Assembly (NCBI GenBank): GCA_019636345.1
Contig: JAHBXQ010000002.1
Span: 868,001 to 932,000 of the forward strand
From: Pirellulales bacterium
GTDB lineage: Bacteria; Planctomycetota; Planctomycetia; Pirellulales; Lacipirellulaceae
Length of the DNA: 64,000 nucleotides
Direction: 5' to 3'
Part shown: positions 50,368 to 61,063 of the stretch, one piece after another
Numbering within the stretch: position 1 is the stretch's first letter
Layout: every line of letters begins with the position of its first letter
The notes under the pieces: model-generated
The model's database searches: none
Told to the model about the DNA's origin: nothing
Seen by the model: the letters and a program-made list of their open reading frames with translations, nothing else
Position numbers and translations under genes: made by a program

Positions 50368-51348
50368 ATGACGCTGACTGTCGCCGAACATGACGTCGAC
50401 TCATCTCGCCCGTTGGCGGGACTGTTGCGGGCCGTCGAGACCTGGACCCTCGACGACCAGGGCGAGCGGCTCACATGGCGTTCTGGCGCCTACGGCGAAC
50501 TGGACGCGTTTCGCGCGGCGAGCGTCGACGAATCGTTCGCCTGCGGCGAGGGGCTCCCCGGCGCCGCGTGGGAGACCCGCGGGCCGGTGGTGATGCACCA
50601 TCTTTCGGCCGGCGTGTTCAAGCGAGCCGCCGCGGCTCGCGAGGCGGGACTGGCGGCCGGGATCGCGCTTCCCTGCTTCCGCGGCGACCAACTGCAGGGA
50701 GTGGTCGTTTTCCTGTGCGACGACGGCGCGAACGCCCAAGGGGCCTTCGAGGTCTGGAGCCGCAATCACCGCGAGGAGTTGGGACTGACGGACAGCTATT
50801 ACGCCAATCTGGAACGATTCGGCGTGATCAGCCAGCACGTCAAGTTCCCGCGCGGCTCGGGCTTGCCGGGCGAAACATGGGAGTCGCACTTCCCGTTGTT
50901 GGTCTCGAACCTGGGCCGCTCCAAGGCGTTCATGCGGGCCGCCGGGGCCAAGGCGGACGGGCTCGCGACGGGGCTCGGCGTTCCGGTCATGCGAACGGCG
51001 CTCGAACTCGACTCGGTGGTCGTGCTGCTGTCGTCGGCCCGCACGCCGCTGGCCCGCGCCATCGAAGTGTGGGGTCGCGACGCCGAGCAGGACGAGCTGC
51101 GCATCTGCCAAGCCGATTACGGTTCGCTCAGCGAACTGGCGGACGCTTCGCGAAGTTTGCGGTGCGCTTCCGGCGAAGGGCTTGCCGGCCGCGCGTGGCA
51201 GTCGGGGGCGCCCGAAGCGACCGAGTCGGCCGAGGAATTCGAGTCGGCCCGCGCCCATTTGCTCGTTCAGCACGGCTTGACGACGGCCGTCTCCGTTCCC
51301 GCTTACGTCGGTTCCGAAATGACGTCGGTTGTCGTGATGTACTTGTGA
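50368..51348 (+). CDS. Triple GAF-like domain protein of the nitrate operon
   Basis: 326 residues with three internal repeats about 100 residues apart. Each is centred on G-x-GLxGxxW (GEGLPGAAWE 60-69, GSGLPGETWES 163-173, GEGLAGRAWQSG 259-270) and followed by a GLxxGxxxPxxxxxxxxxVVVxL strand pair. This is a GAF-type ligand pocket pattern. There is no kinase, HTH or cyclase. It sits between transporter genes and reductase genes, 17 nt after the ATPase. By analogy with NreA, a GAF-type nitrate receptor in staphylococci, it may sense nitrate, nitrite or NO and act on a partner (inference). Confidence 0.75.
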   Translation: MTLTVAEHDVDSSRPLAGLLRAVETWTLDDQGERLTWRSGAYGELDAFRAASVDESFACGEGLPGAAWETRGPVVMHHLSAGVFKRAAAAREAGLAAGIALPCFRGDQLQGVVVFLCDDGANAQGAFEVWSRNHREELGLTDSYYANLERFGVISQHVKFPRGSGLPGETWESHFPLLVSNLGRSKAFMRAAGAKADGLATGLGVPVMRTALELDSVVVLLSSARTPLARAIEVWGRDAEQDELRICQADYGSLSELADASRSLRCASGEGLAGRAWQSGAPEATESAEEFESARAHLLVQHGLTTAVSVPAYVGSEMTSVVVMYL

Positions 51349-51428
51349 GGCGGCCGAGGCCGCCCCGCGCTTTCTGACGCCCAATTTGCCTGTCCGCCGC
51401 GACGACGACCTGCCGACGTGCAAACAGT

Positions 51429-53150
51429 ATGGTGATCGCCGAACCACTTATGCCGATGGAGAAGCCTCGCGCCGCGTCGCGAGCGCTGACGCTCGACGAG
51501 CTCGTCGAGCGGTCGCTGGCCGAGCAGCGCGACCTGTCGGCCGTCGAGCGATTCTCGCAATGGCACGAAGGTCGCTACGGCGAGCCGCTGCAGGCGCGCC
51601 ACTACCACTCGTTGCTGCCGGCGGCGCCGCAGGTCGGCGAGCAGTACGCGTTCGAGGTCGATCTCGACGCCTGCTCGGGCTGCAAGTCGTGCGTCGTCGC
51701 GTGCCACGCCCTCAACGGACTCGACGAGCACGAGAGTTGGCGGGACGTGGGGCTGTTGCTTGCGCCGGCGGAGTCTTCCGTTCCGGCCTCGGTCCACGTG
51801 ACGACCGCGTGCCACCACTGCGTCGAACCGGCATGCGCCAGCGCGTGCCCCGTGAACGCCTACGAGAAGGATCGCACGACCGGCGTCGTCCGGCATCTTG
51901 ACGACCAGTGCATCGGTTGCCAGTACTGCACGCTCGCGTGCCCGTACGACGTGCCGAAGTATCACGCCGGCAAAGGGATCGTCCGCAAGTGCGACATGTG
52001 CACCAACCGGCTGGCTGCGGGCGAGGCGCCGGCGTGCGTCCAGTCGTGCCCCAATCAGGCGATCCGCATCACGGTGGTACGGCAGGACGAGATCGCGGCC
52101 CGCGCGAGCGCCGGGACGCTTGTGCCGGGGGCGGTCGGCTCCGACTTCACGCGGCCGACGACGCAGTTTCGCACGGCGCGGCGCGAGTTGAACGCGCTGC
52201 TCCCCGCCGATGGGCGGCGAGCGACGCCGCAGCACGCACATGCGGCGCTAGTGGCGATGCTTGTGCTGACGCAAGGAGCGGTCGGCACGCTGGTGATGCT
52301 GGCTGTTTGGCTCCTCGGAGACCAAGGGGAGTTGAACTCGTTCGGCGTTGCGGCGAGCGGCGCCAGCTTCGTCACGGCGATGACAACCCTCGCAGGCGTC
52401 CTGGCCGTGGCCGGCGTCACGGCGAGCACCTTCCATCTGGGGCGGCCGCTGTACGCCTTTCGGGCCGTGTTGGGGGTCGGGCACTCCTGGCTGAGCCGCG
52501 AGATTCTCGGGTTCGGGGCGATGCTGCCGCTCGCAGCGGGGGCGTGCTTCGCCGCCTGGGGGGGTGAACGCTGGTCCTGGGCTCGGCCGGCGCTGGCGCC
52601 GCTGGTCCTGAGCGCCGCCGCCGCGGGGATCGTTGCGGCGGTCTGCTCAGCGAAGATCTACCAATTCACTCGTCGTCCATTTTGGATTGGCGTCCAGACG
52701 GGGGTGAAGTTCGCCCTGTGCGCTGTTGGGGTCGGGGCCGTCGCCGCGTGGCTGTCGGCCGTCGCCGTGGAACTCCCCGATCGCAGCGCCGCGGCGTTCG
52801 CCGTTCTGTTCGTGGCGTCGCTGGTCGCCAAACTGGCGTTTGAGGCCCGGCAGCTCGCCTGGCCCGAGCAGCAGCAAGGTCCGGCCCCCGGAGCGACGTT
52901 GGCCAAGAGCGCGGCGCTATTGCGCAACGAGCTGCGCCGCACCGCCGCGGCGCGCTTTGTCTGCGGAGCGGGGGGAGTCTGCGTTGCGCTGTTGTCGCTG
53001 GCGCTGAGCGGATTCGATCTCGCGCCTGCCGTGCACATTGCACTGGCTGCTGCGGCTGCGTGCTTATGTCTGGCCGGGGAACTGCTGGAACGCACCTTGT
53101 TCTTTCAAGCGGTCGTCCCTCACAAGATGCCGGGGGGGATTGGCCGATGA
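51429..53150 (+). CDS. Fused DmsB-like ferredoxin and DmsC-like quinol-oxidising membrane anchor
   Basis: 573 residues. The N-terminal half is a four-[4Fe-4S] electron-transfer subunit: [37 protein letters not shown] and CDMCTNR...CVQSCP. The second half (about 270-565) has about eight helices of the DmsC type ([54 protein letters not shown]). DMSO reductases normally encode these separately. Its stop overlaps the nitrate reductase start (ATGA), so the fusion is the likely electron donor from quinol to NasA. The ferredoxin part has no export signal, so it should face the cytoplasm. Confidence 0.88.
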   Translation: MVIAEPLMPMEKPRAASRALTLDELVERSLAEQRDLSAVERFSQWHEGRYGEPLQARHYHSLLPAAPQVGEQYAFEVDLDACSGCKSCVVACHALNGLDEHESWRDVGLLLAPAESSVPASVHVTTACHHCVEPACASACPVNAYEKDRTTGVVRHLDDQCIGCQYCTLACPYDVPKYHAGKGIVRKCDMCTNRLAAGEAPACVQSCPNQAIRITVVRQDEIAARASAGTLVPGAVGSDFTRPTTQFRTARRELNALLPADGRRATPQHAHAALVAMLVLTQGAVGTLVMLAVWLLGDQGELNSFGVAASGASFVTAMTTLAGVLAVAGVTASTFHLGRPLYAFRAVLGVGHSWLSREILGFGAMLPLAAGACFAAWGGERWSWARPALAPLVLSAAAAGIVAAVCSAKIYQFTRRPFWIGVQTGVKFALCAVGVGAVAAWLSAVAVELPDRSAAAFAVLFVASLVAKLAFEARQLAWPEQQQGPAPGATLAKSAALLRNELRRTAAARFVCGAGGVCVALLSLALSGFDLAPAVHIALAAAAACLCLAGELLERTLFFQAVVPHKMPGGIGR

Positions 53151-55393
53151 GCGCTACCGTTGCCGCCCGCCCGCGCCGGTTGTTGGCCGAGGCCTCGTCG
53201 CTGCTGCATCAGCGCGAGGGGCGGCTCACGCGCGAGTTGCTGCTGGAGCCGGGCCGGTTCGGGCTGGGAATGGTCCCCGCGACGGCCGCCCCCACGGCGA
53301 CGACGACCGCGGTCTGCGGATACTGCTCGACGGGGTGCGGGCTCAATCTTCATCTCCGCGACGGGGAAGCGGTCGGCCTCACTCCCGCGACCGAGTACCC
53401 GGTCAACCTCGGCATGGCCTGTCCCAAGGGATGGGAGGCGCTTGCCGTGCTCGATTCGCCCGATCGCGCAACGACCCCGTTGCTGCGGAGCGCCGACGGG
53501 AATCTGCAGCCGATCGACTGGCCGACGGCCCTGGCGACGTTTTGCTCGCGAATGAAGGCGATTCAGGCCGAGCACGGCCCGCAGTCGGTTGCGTTCTTGA
53601 GCACAGGTCAAATCCCCACCGAGGAAATGATGCTGCTGGGCGCCCTCGCCAAGTTCGGCATGGGGATGATCCACGGCGACGGCAACACGCGCCAGTGCAT
53701 GGCGACCGCGGCCACGGCGTACAAGGAGTCGTTCGGATTCGACGCCCCGCCGTTCACCTACGCGGACTTTGAGAAGTCGGACCTGATTGTTTTGATCGGC
53801 GCCAACCTGTGCGTGGGGCACCCCATTCTGTGGGAGCGGGTGCTGCAGAATCGTCGGGGGGGGAAAGTGGTCGTCGTCGATCCGCGCGCCACCGAGACGG
53901 CGCAAGCCGCGTGGCGGCATCTGGCGATTCGCCCCAAATCGGACCTGGCGTTGCTGTACGGCATTGCCCACGTTCTGGTGCGCGAGGGGTGGCTTGACGA
54001 CAACTTTATCGCCGCCCACACGCGCGGGTTCGAGGAGTTCGCCCGACACGTTGAGCCGTTCACCCCCCAGCGCGCAGCGGCGGCGACCGGGCTCGACCCA
54101 CAGCAGATTTGCGACATGGCGAAGCTCATCCACGAGCATCCGCGGGTGTCGTTCTGGTGGACCATGGGGGTCAACCAAAGCTACGAAGGGACCCGCACGG
54201 CCCAGGCGATCATCAACCTCGCGCTGATGACCGGCAACATCGGTCGACCCGGCACGGGGGCCAATTCGATCACCGGGCAGTGCAACGCGATGGGATCGCG
54301 GATCTTCAGCAACACGACCAACCTGTTCGGAGGGCGGAAATTCGAGAGCGAATCCGATCGACGCGAGGCGGCGACGGCGCTGGGCGTCCCCGTCGAGCGG
54401 ATTCCGGACGAGCCAAGCTGGCCGTACGACCGCATCGTCGAAGGGATCCGCCGGGGCGAGATCCGCGGGTTGTGGGTCGTCGCCACGAACCCCGCCCACT
54501 CGTGGATTCACCAAGGGGATATGCGCGAGTTGCTCGGTCGACTCGACTTTCTGGTGGTTCAGGACATGTACCGCACGACCGAGACCGCCCAAATGGCCGA
54601 CCTCGTCCTCCCCGCGGCGGGGTGGGGAGAGAAGGAGGGGACGTTCATCAACAGCGAACGCCGCATCGGCCTCTTGAAGAAGGTGCGCCGCGCCCCGGGC
54701 GAGGCTTTGGCCGACTTCACGATCTTCAAGTTGCTGGCCGCCGCCTGGGGGTGCGAGGAGTTGTTCGCCGCTTGGGGGACGCCCGAGGACGTGTTCCAGA
54801 CGATGAAGCGGCTGTCGCGCGGCCGGCCGTGCGACGTCTCGGGAATTCGCGATTACCGCATGCTCGACGCCGCGGGAGGCGTGCAGTGGCCCTGCCCCCT
54901 GGAACTCGAGAACCCGGAACCCGAACGGCGGCTGTTCGACGACGGGCGCTTTTTCCACGAAGACGGTCGGGCCCGGTTCGTGTTCGACGCCCCGCAGTCG
55001 ATGCCCGAACCCCCGGACGACGAGTATCCGCTGGTGCTGCTGACGGGACGGGGGAGCGTATCGCAATGGCATACGCAAACGCGGACCGCCCAAAGCGCCG
55101 TGTTGCGCAAGCTCTACCCGCAATCGCTCCATGTCGAGCTCCACCCGACCGACGCCGACCGGCTGGGCATCGTCGCCGGCGACGAGGTGACGATCGAGTC
55201 GCGTCGCGGGGCCCTGCAGGCGGTCGTCCAGGTGACCGCCGTCGTGCAGCCCGGGCAGGCGTTCCTGCCGATGCACGACGCGGCGACGAACCGACTCACG
55301 CTTGCTCACTTCGATCCGCATTCTCGGCAGCCGTCGTACAAGGACTGCGCCGTTCGCATTCGCAAACACGCTTGCCAGCGAGGACAATCATGA
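53147..55393 (+). CDS. nasA: Assimilatory nitrate reductase, molybdopterin catalytic subunit
   Basis: 748 residues. [4Fe-4S] ligands C57-x2-C60-x3-C64 ... C92. The Mo-ligand Cys is probably C184 in [10 protein letters not shown], followed by [11 protein letters not shown] as in nitrate reductases. Further MGD-binding blocks: ESDLIVLIG-like region, [63 protein letters not shown]. The C-terminal domain has [17 protein letters not shown]. No Tat signal, so cytoplasmic. Lacks the extra FAD or BFD domain of some NasA. Overlaps both neighbours by 4 nt (ATGA). Confidence 0.95.
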   Translation: MSATVAARPRRLLAEASSLLHQREGRLTRELLLEPGRFGLGMVPATAAPTATTTAVCGYCSTGCGLNLHLRDGEAVGLTPATEYPVNLGMACPKGWEALAVLDSPDRATTPLLRSADGNLQPIDWPTALATFCSRMKAIQAEHGPQSVAFLSTGQIPTEEMMLLGALAKFGMGMIHGDGNTRQCMATAATAYKESFGFDAPPFTYADFEKSDLIVLIGANLCVGHPILWERVLQNRRGGKVVVVDPRATETAQAAWRHLAIRPKSDLALLYGIAHVLVREGWLDDNFIAAHTRGFEEFARHVEPFTPQRAAAATGLDPQQICDMAKLIHEHPRVSFWWTMGVNQSYEGTRTAQAIINLALMTGNIGRPGTGANSITGQCNAMGSRIFSNTTNLFGGRKFESESDRREAATALGVPVERIPDEPSWPYDRIVEGIRRGEIRGLWVVATNPAHSWIHQGDMRELLGRLDFLVVQDMYRTTETAQMADLVLPAAGWGEKEGTFINSERRIGLLKKVRRAPGEALADFTIFKLLAAAWGCEELFAAWGTPEDVFQTMKRLSRGRPCDVSGIRDYRMLDAAGGVQWPCPLELENPEPERRLFDDGRFFHEDGRARFVFDAPQSMPEPPDDEYPLVLLTGRGSVSQWHTQTRTAQSAVLRKLYPQSLHVELHPTDADRLGIVAGDEVTIESRRGALQAVVQVTAVVQPGQAFLPMHDAATNRLTLAHFDPHSRQPSYKDCAVRIRKHACQRGQS

Positions 55394-57267
55394 TCGACCT
55401 GGCCGATGGCTGCGTCTTGGCGGCTGAACCAGAATCGACGCACGGCGCCGCCCCCTTCACGGCGGAGCAGCAGAGCTACTTGCAGGGTTTCGCCCTGGGC
55501 GCCGACGTGGCCCGCAAAGTGCAGGGGCTGCCGATCCTCGCCGGGAGCGCTGGGCCGAAAGGAGCGACGATCACGCTGGGAGGCGCCGCCGTCGCGGTCC
55601 CGTCCGGCCCGCCGCGACCGGAGCAAATTCACTACGACGCCCAAGACCGGCAACTCGCCGCGGGCGGGAAGCTGTGCGCGGAGGAGCAAGCCAAGCGCGC
55701 CGTCAACCCGCTCGACATGCGGGACCTTCTGCAGGCCCGCGCCGTCGCGGGCGAGTTTCCCAAGGGGACCGACGTCTTTCTCACGAAGTACCACGGCATG
55801 TTCTACGTGGCGCCGGCCCAGGACGCCTTTATGTGCCGGCTGCGAATCCCGGGGGGGCACCTTTCTAGTCGCCAACTCGATGGGCTCGCCGATCTCGCCG
55901 AGAAATACGCCGGAGGGTACGCCGACGTCACGACCCGAGCGAATTTTCAGCTTCGCGAGATCGCCGCAAGCGATCCGATCCATGTGCTCATGGGCCTGCA
56001 TGATCTTGGGCTCACGAGCCTCGGCGCCGGGGCGGATAACATCCGCAACGTCACCGCCAGTCCCGCCAGCGGCGTCGATCCGCAGGAGTTGATCGAGACG
56101 TTGCCCCTGGCCCGCGCGATGCACCACCACATCCTCCATCACCGCGAGATGTACGGCCTGCCGCGGAAGTTCAACATCGCGTTTGACGGCGGGGGGGCGA
56201 TCGCCGCGCTCGAAGACACCAACGACGTCGGTTTCGCCGCAGTTCGCGTCCCGGACGAGTTCGCCGACGCCGACTGCCCCGCGGGGACGTACTTCCAATT
56301 GACGCTGGGGGGAATCACCGGCCACTGCGACTTTGCCCGCCCGACGGGAGTGCTCGTTCGCCCGGACGAGTGCGTCGCGGTCGCCACGGCGATTGTCCGC
56401 GTGTTCAGCGAATTTGGCGACCGGACCGATCGCAAGCGGGCCCGGCTGAAGTACGTGCTCGACGAGCGCGGGTTCGAGTGGTATCTGGCCGAGGTGCAGA
56501 AGCACTTGCCGTTTGCGCTGCGTTACGTCGCGGCCGAGCGATTGGCCCCGCGACCTGCGGACAACCGGTGGGGGCACGTCGGGTTCCATCCCCAGAAGCA
56601 GTCGGGCCGGCAGTACGTCGGGTTGTCGCTCCCTGTCGGCCGATTGACCGTCGTGCAGCTTCGCGGGATCGCGCGCATCGCCGAGCGCTTCGGCAGCGGC
56701 ACGATTCGGCTCACTGTGTGGCAGAACGTGCTCGTCACCGACGTCGCCGACGCCGACGTCGAAGCCGTGAAGAGCGAGATCGAGGCGCTCGGGCTCGACT
56801 GGCGGGCGAGCAGCGTCCGGGCCGGGCTCGTAGCCTGCACGGGCGCTGCCGGCTGCAAGTACGCCGGCGCCGACACGAAGCGTCACGCCTTGCTGATCGC
56901 CGACTACGTCGAAGAGCGGCTTGAACTCGACCAGCCGGTGAACATCCACCTGACCGGCTGCCACCACTCGTGCGCCCAGCACTACATCGGAGACATCGGA
57001 CTGATCGCCACCGCGGTCGAAGACGGCGACGACATGGTCGAGGGCTATCACCTGCTCGTGGGCGGGGGGTACGGCGAGCGGCAGTGCCTCGGTCGTGAAC
57101 TGTGCCCCTCGCTCCGTTTTGATCAAGTCCCTGCAGTCGTCGCTCGGTTGTTGGAGGGGTATCTCGCCCGGCGCCGCGACCCGCAGGAGTCCTTTCATGA
57201 ATTCGCCGCCCGTCACGAGATTCCCGCGCTTCGCGAATTGTGCGAAGCCCAGCTCACGGCGGCTTGA
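55390..57267 (+). CDS. nirA: Assimilatory nitrite reductase, sirohaem [4Fe-4S] type
   Basis: 625 residues, longer than usual because of an N-terminal extension of about 90. Reduces nitrite to ammonium with six electrons. Cluster/sirohaem ligands C483-TGAAG-C489 and C524-HHS-C528. Two ferredoxin-like NIR/SIR halves: [20 protein letters not shown] and [16 protein letters not shown]; then GVGHIGFHPQKQ-like [17 protein letters not shown] and [15 protein letters not shown]. The extension opens [19 protein letters not shown], a pattern repeated at the start of the next protein. Start overlaps nasA stop. Confidence 0.93.
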   Translation: MIDLADGCVLAAEPESTHGAAPFTAEQQSYLQGFALGADVARKVQGLPILAGSAGPKGATITLGGAAVAVPSGPPRPEQIHYDAQDRQLAAGGKLCAEEQAKRAVNPLDMRDLLQARAVAGEFPKGTDVFLTKYHGMFYVAPAQDAFMCRLRIPGGHLSSRQLDGLADLAEKYAGGYADVTTRANFQLREIAASDPIHVLMGLHDLGLTSLGAGADNIRNVTASPASGVDPQELIETLPLARAMHHHILHHREMYGLPRKFNIAFDGGGAIAALEDTNDVGFAAVRVPDEFADADCPAGTYFQLTLGGITGHCDFARPTGVLVRPDECVAVATAIVRVFSEFGDRTDRKRARLKYVLDERGFEWYLAEVQKHLPFALRYVAAERLAPRPADNRWGHVGFHPQKQSGRQYVGLSLPVGRLTVVQLRGIARIAERFGSGTIRLTVWQNVLVTDVADADVEAVKSEIEALGLDWRASSVRAGLVACTGAAGCKYAGADTKRHALLIADYVEERLELDQPVNIHLTGCHHSCAQHYIGDIGLIATAVEDGDDMVEGYHLLVGGGYGERQCLGRELCPSLRFDQVPAVVARLLEGYLARRRDPQESFHEFAARHEIPALRELCEAQLTAA

Positions 57268-57301
57268 GCCGACGGCCCCCTTGTTTCCGCCCTGAACCGC
57301 C

Positions 57302-58888
57302 ATGTCACTTTCGCTCATTCCCGACAGCGCCCCTTTCTCGCCCGAGCAGCGCGCCTGGCTCAACGGGTTTCTCTCGGGCTGGCTTGGCGTCAACGGCGAG
57401 CAGCCGGGCGGGCTCAACGGCAACGGCGTCGCGCTCGGACTGCTTGGCGACGGCGACCAGGGACGGACGCCAACCCAGGCGGAGGAGGAGTTCCCCTGGC
57501 ACGATCCTGGGCTGCCGATCGTCGAGCGGCTCGACCTCGCCGCGGAAAAGCCGCTGCCGCGGCGCCTGATGGCGGCGATGGCGCAGCTCGACTGCGGCGC
57601 CTGCGGCTACCAGTGTCAGACCTACGCCGAGGCGATCGCCGCAGGCGAAGAAAAGTGCCTGACCTTGTGCGCCCCCGGCGGCGGCGAGACGGCCAAGGCC
57701 GTCAAGGCGATCCTGAAAGAGCAGGGAGCCGCGCCTGCCGCGGCGCCGACCATGAACGGGGCGAGTCGCCCGGCGCCTGCGGGGACGAGACAAAACCCCG
57801 CCGTCGCGCGAGTCAAGGCGATTCGCAATCTCAACGGTCCCGGTTCGGCAAAGCACACGGCGCATGTGGAGATCGATCTGGCCGACTGCGGCGTCGCGTA
57901 CAAGGTCGGGGACGCCTTGGGGGTGTTTCCTGCCAACTGTCCCGAACTTGTCGAGGCGATCATCGACGCCTTGGGCGCCAAAGGCGACGAGCTTGTCGAG
58001 TCGCCTGCCGGACGCGAACTGCCGCTCCGCGAGGCGTTGAGGTTGGATTGCGACCTGGCGACGGTCGACGACGCCTTGGTCGAGTTGCTGCAAAACGGGG
58101 GAGACCCCGCCGAGGCTGCCGTGGTGCGGCGCGCCGAGGAGTCCGACTCGCTGTGCGAGTACGACGTGCTCGATCTATTGCAGTTGGCGCCCAGTCGTCG
58201 CCCGACGCCGGCCGAATTGGCTGAGGCGTTGGGCCGGTTGCAGCCGCGGTTGTACTCGATCGCCAGCTCGCCCCTTGCGCACCCCGGGGAGGTCCACCTC
58301 ACGGTCGGACGCGTCGAGACGGAACTGCGGGGGCGGCGTCGCAAAGGGGTGGCGTCGACGATGTTCGCCGACCGCCTGCAACCGGGCGACGAGGTGCGAG
58401 TCTTCGTCCACGCGGCGCACGGGTTCACCGTTCCGGCCGATCCTGCAGCGCCGATGATTATGGTCGGCCCCGGGACGGGGATTGCGCCGTTTCGGGCGTT
58501 TCTCGAGGAGCGCATCGCCACGGGGGCGTCGGGGCCGAACTGGCTCTTCTTCGGCGATCAACGGCGAGCGACCGATTTCCTCTATCAGGAGGAACTGGAG
58601 CCGCTGGTCGCGGCTGACCGTCTGCGACTCGACCTGGCGTTCAGCCGCGACCAGGACGAAAAAATTTACGTCCAGACCCGCATGCTCGCCGCAGGCGAGG
58701 AATTGTTCCGCTGGCTCGAGGATGGGGGATGCTTCTTTGTCTGCGGCGACGCCAAGCGGATGGCCGTCGACGTGGACCGAGCCTTGTGCGAGATCGTCGC
58801 ACGGCACGGCGGGTTGTCGCCCGAAGCCGCAGCGAAGTACGTCAACGACCTGCGCCGCAGCGGCCGCTACGTCCGCGACGTCTATTAG
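57302..58888 (+). CDS. NADPH-dependent reductase: Fe-S domain fused to CysJ-like FAD/NADPH module
   Basis: 528 residues. N-terminal motif PFSPEQRAWLNGFLSGWLGV (11-30). Then an Fe-S domain like that of RnfB/CO-dehydrogenase corrinoid proteins: C98-GA-C101-GYQ-C105 ... C119, C123 with APGGGE. The C-terminal 370 residues match the FAD- and NADPH-binding part of sulfite reductase alpha: RLYSIASSPLAHPGEVHLTV, KGVASTMFADRL, MVGPGTGIAPFRAFLEER, FFGDQRRATDFLYQEEL, YVQTRMLAAGEELFRWLEDG, and the final YVRDVY. The flavodoxin (FMN) domain of CysJ is absent; the Fe-S cluster takes its place. Probable electron donor to NirA. Confidence 0.88.
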   Translation: MSLSLIPDSAPFSPEQRAWLNGFLSGWLGVNGEQPGGLNGNGVALGLLGDGDQGRTPTQAEEEFPWHDPGLPIVERLDLAAEKPLPRRLMAAMAQLDCGACGYQCQTYAEAIAAGEEKCLTLCAPGGGETAKAVKAILKEQGAAPAAAPTMNGASRPAPAGTRQNPAVARVKAIRNLNGPGSAKHTAHVEIDLADCGVAYKVGDALGVFPANCPELVEAIIDALGAKGDELVESPAGRELPLREALRLDCDLATVDDALVELLQNGGDPAEAAVVRRAEESDSLCEYDVLDLLQLAPSRRPTPAELAEALGRLQPRLYSIASSPLAHPGEVHLTVGRVETELRGRRRKGVASTMFADRLQPGDEVRVFVHAAHGFTVPADPAAPMIMVGPGTGIAPFRAFLEERIATGASGPNWLFFGDQRRATDFLYQEELEPLVAADRLRLDLAFSRDQDEKIYVQTRMLAAGEELFRWLEDGGCFFVCGDAKRMAVDVDRALCEIVARHGGLSPEAAAKYVNDLRRSGRYVRDVY

Positions 58889-58932
58889 GCCTCTCGCGCA
58901 TGCCCCGCAATTGCTCGTGGTTTCTCGCCGAC

Positions 58933-58960
58933 GAGCGGGGGCGGTTGTGCGCCCCCGCTC
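58933..58960. terminator. Strong hairpin between convergent genes
   Basis: GAGCGGGGGCG-6 nt-CGCCCCCGCTC, an 11-bp perfect stem between the reductase stop and the barrel-gene stop. No T-tract, but position and stability suit a bidirectional transcription end for the nitrate operon. Confidence 0.55.
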
Positions 58961-58996
58961 GCCTTGAGAATTGTCGTCCTTCTGCCGTTCAATTCG

Positions 58997-60406
58997 TCAG
59001 AAGTTGAGCGTGTACTCGCTGTACAAGAAGTCGGCGTCGGTCGTCTCGAGGATCTTGCTGCCGCGCCACAGGTGCGAGTAGCCGACCAAGATGCTCGACC
59101 GCGGGCCGATGCCGAACTTGGCGATGAGATCCAATTCGTCGCCGTAGTCTTTGCTGGCGAGACTCTGGGTCGGCGTGCCGCCGATCGCGGGAATAATGTC
59201 GGTGTCCTGGTTTGCCATGAAGTGCCAGTACCATAACAGCAGCGTGCACTTGGGAGTCGGGCTGGCGGTGATCAGGACGTTCGGGGCCTCGACGTTCGAG
59301 CGTTGCACCGCATCGATGAACCCGAAGTACTTGTGAGCCAGCGGAAACAACTGGTTGAATCGGTTGAAACTCCCGCCGAGGTTGTTCCCCGAGGCGTAGT
59401 CGTAGTACAGCCACGCGGTCGGCGACCAAGGGAGCACGTCGCCCAGCTTGCGGCCGATGCCGCACGTGGCGAACATGGCCTTGTGGTCGAGTCCCAAGCC
59501 GCTCTGTCGGCCGAACTGCGGGCCCCCCTCCATGTCGAACAGCCAGTTCTCGGTGAGGGCGCCGTTGACCCGCATGCCGACCGTGTGAATGGAGAAGTCC
59601 TGATTGCCGTTCGCTGGGCCCTCGTTCTCGTTGTCGTAGCCGATGTAGTAGGCGTCGACGGTGAAGGCCTCGAAGCCGGAATAGGTTCCGTAGCAGCCGT
59701 AGAACGTCTGCTGATAATCCGCTTCGTCCAGATTGTTGAAGTCGACCGGGACGTAATGGGTGTAGAACGCGTCGCCGGTCCAGTCGCCGTCGGCGTACAG
59801 CAGCCGCGCGCCCTCGAAGGTCCGGCGGGTGTTCGCCCAGTCGAGGGGGGAGATCAACCGCTCGGCCCCGAACAGCAACTCCTGCCGACCGACGCGCAGG
59901 GTCAGCGAATCGGTCAGCCCCGCGTCGATGAACAGGTTGAGAAAATCGCCGCGGTTGACGTCGATCGGCCGCGGGGTGTAGAGCCCGTTGTCGGTCGAGG
60001 TGTCGGCGTAGATCCCTTCAGCGAACACGCGTACGTTTTCCGTAGCCTGCCAGTTGGCGTAGGTCCGGAGGCGGGTGAGCCAAAAATTGGTCGTCGTGTC
60101 CTCGAACCGGCCGGCGCCTTGCGACTGCCCCATGCCGACTTCGTGGTGGTAACGTTCGCGGAATTGCCCGCCGACGTCGAGCGTGCCGAACATCCCGTCG
60201 GCGATCGACAGCTGCTTAAGCGAATCGCCCAGGCAGTTGCCGTCGTAGTCGGGTTTCGACAGGTAGCTGAAATCGTTGAGGTAGAACAGTCCCTTGTGCG
60301 AGGCGGCACAAGGGTTCGGCGCCGGGGGCGCGGCGAGTGCGTGCGGAGTTGCCGCAGCGAGGGCCGCGCACGCCAACGGCGTCCGAAGCATCTTGAAGAA
60401 TCCCAT
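58997..60406 (-). CDS. Alginate-export family (AlgE-like) outer-membrane protein
   Basis: 469 residues from ATG 60406 with signal peptide (MGFFKMLRTPLACAALAAAT, cleavage near ALA). The barrel shows strand-like repeats and family blocks FREYRHHE-like QFRERYHHEVG, FWLTRLRTYANWQATENVRV, LRVGRQELLFGAERLISPLD, WANTRRTFEGARL, YDYASGNN, FNQLFPLAHKYFGFID. It ends YSEYTLNF with the terminal Phe needed for BAM recognition. Despite the name, members are general porins for polysaccharides or anions; next to nitrate and nitrite genes it might admit nitrogen oxyanions (inference). Confidence 0.85.
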   Translation of the reverse strand: MGFFKMLRTPLACAALAAATPHALAAPPAPNPCAASHKGLFYLNDFSYLSKPDYDGNCLGDSLKQLSIADGMFGTLDVGGQFRERYHHEVGMGQSQGAGRFEDTTTNFWLTRLRTYANWQATENVRVFAEGIYADTSTDNGLYTPRPIDVNRGDFLNLFIDAGLTDSLTLRVGRQELLFGAERLISPLDWANTRRTFEGARLLYADGDWTGDAFYTHYVPVDFNNLDEADYQQTFYGCYGTYSGFEAFTVDAYYIGYDNENEGPANGNQDFSIHTVGMRVNGALTENWLFDMEGGPQFGRQSGLGLDHKAMFATCGIGRKLGDVLPWSPTAWLYYDYASGNNLGGSFNRFNQLFPLAHKYFGFIDAVQRSNVEAPNVLITASPTPKCTLLLWYWHFMANQDTDIIPAIGGTPTQSLASKDYGDELDLIAKFGIGPRSSILVGYSHLWRGSKILETTDADFLYSEYTLNF

Positions 60407-61063
60407 ATCGCATCGACTCCGTTCGTGAGCGATTCGCAGGACGGAGGCGCAATGGCCTCCCCCGGCGATGTCAGGGGGGAAAGGAACGCTGCCGGCGGCC
60501 GCAATTGTGCCTCGCAATTGCCAGTTGGCCGCTGGAGCCCGTTGTCGCAGTCTTCGGCACGGCGAAAGCGGAAGAATCGGGTTGATTCGTCGGGCCCGCA
60601 GCCCTTGCCCCACCGGCATGACAGGACCGCCTCCGTTGCGGTTTTCCCCTGATTTCGCCGGGCAACTGGGCAGCTTCTGCCGGAAAAGTGAGCAACGACG
60701 CTGGCATTTTTACATCGCGGGTCGCCGTATGCCTCACGGCGATATTCTGCTTCCCCCGGCGGGCAGGCGACGAAGGGGGGTGATGCTGCGATGCCGATGG
60801 CCGCTCGTCCGGCCGGCAAAGCTCGATCGAAGCGAGCCCTAATCGGTGCTCCCGAGATCTTCGTTGCGCTAGAACCCTAGCCGCCCTCCCGAAGGCGCAA
60901 GCGGGGTCACGGTCAGCGATTCCCCTCGTCGAGCCCGCACGAAGAGGTTGAAGGGGGCGCCGGGCCTGATTGCCGGGCGGCTCGGTATGGAATCTGCACT
61001 GCCGCCTAGTTGGTCTTTCCCGCCTGGGCCCTTGCCATCCTCGCCCGCCGCTGCGACCCCGCC
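60407..61063. other. Divergent promoter region between barrel gene and NtrC-like regulator
   Basis: About 650 nt without a supportable gene. It contains CAATTG-rich dyads near 60500-60525. No sigma-54 match as good as that at 45045. A TTG at 61010 could extend the regulator by 18 residues. Confidence 0.45.

Noticed and set aside
53120-55387. 755-codon minus-strand frame
   Set aside because: Antisense of nasA, which shows the cluster and Mo-ligand cysteines.
54109-55389. Upstream extension of the nirA frame
   Set aside because: It lies within nasA in another frame; the overlapping ATG at 55390 fits operon spacing.
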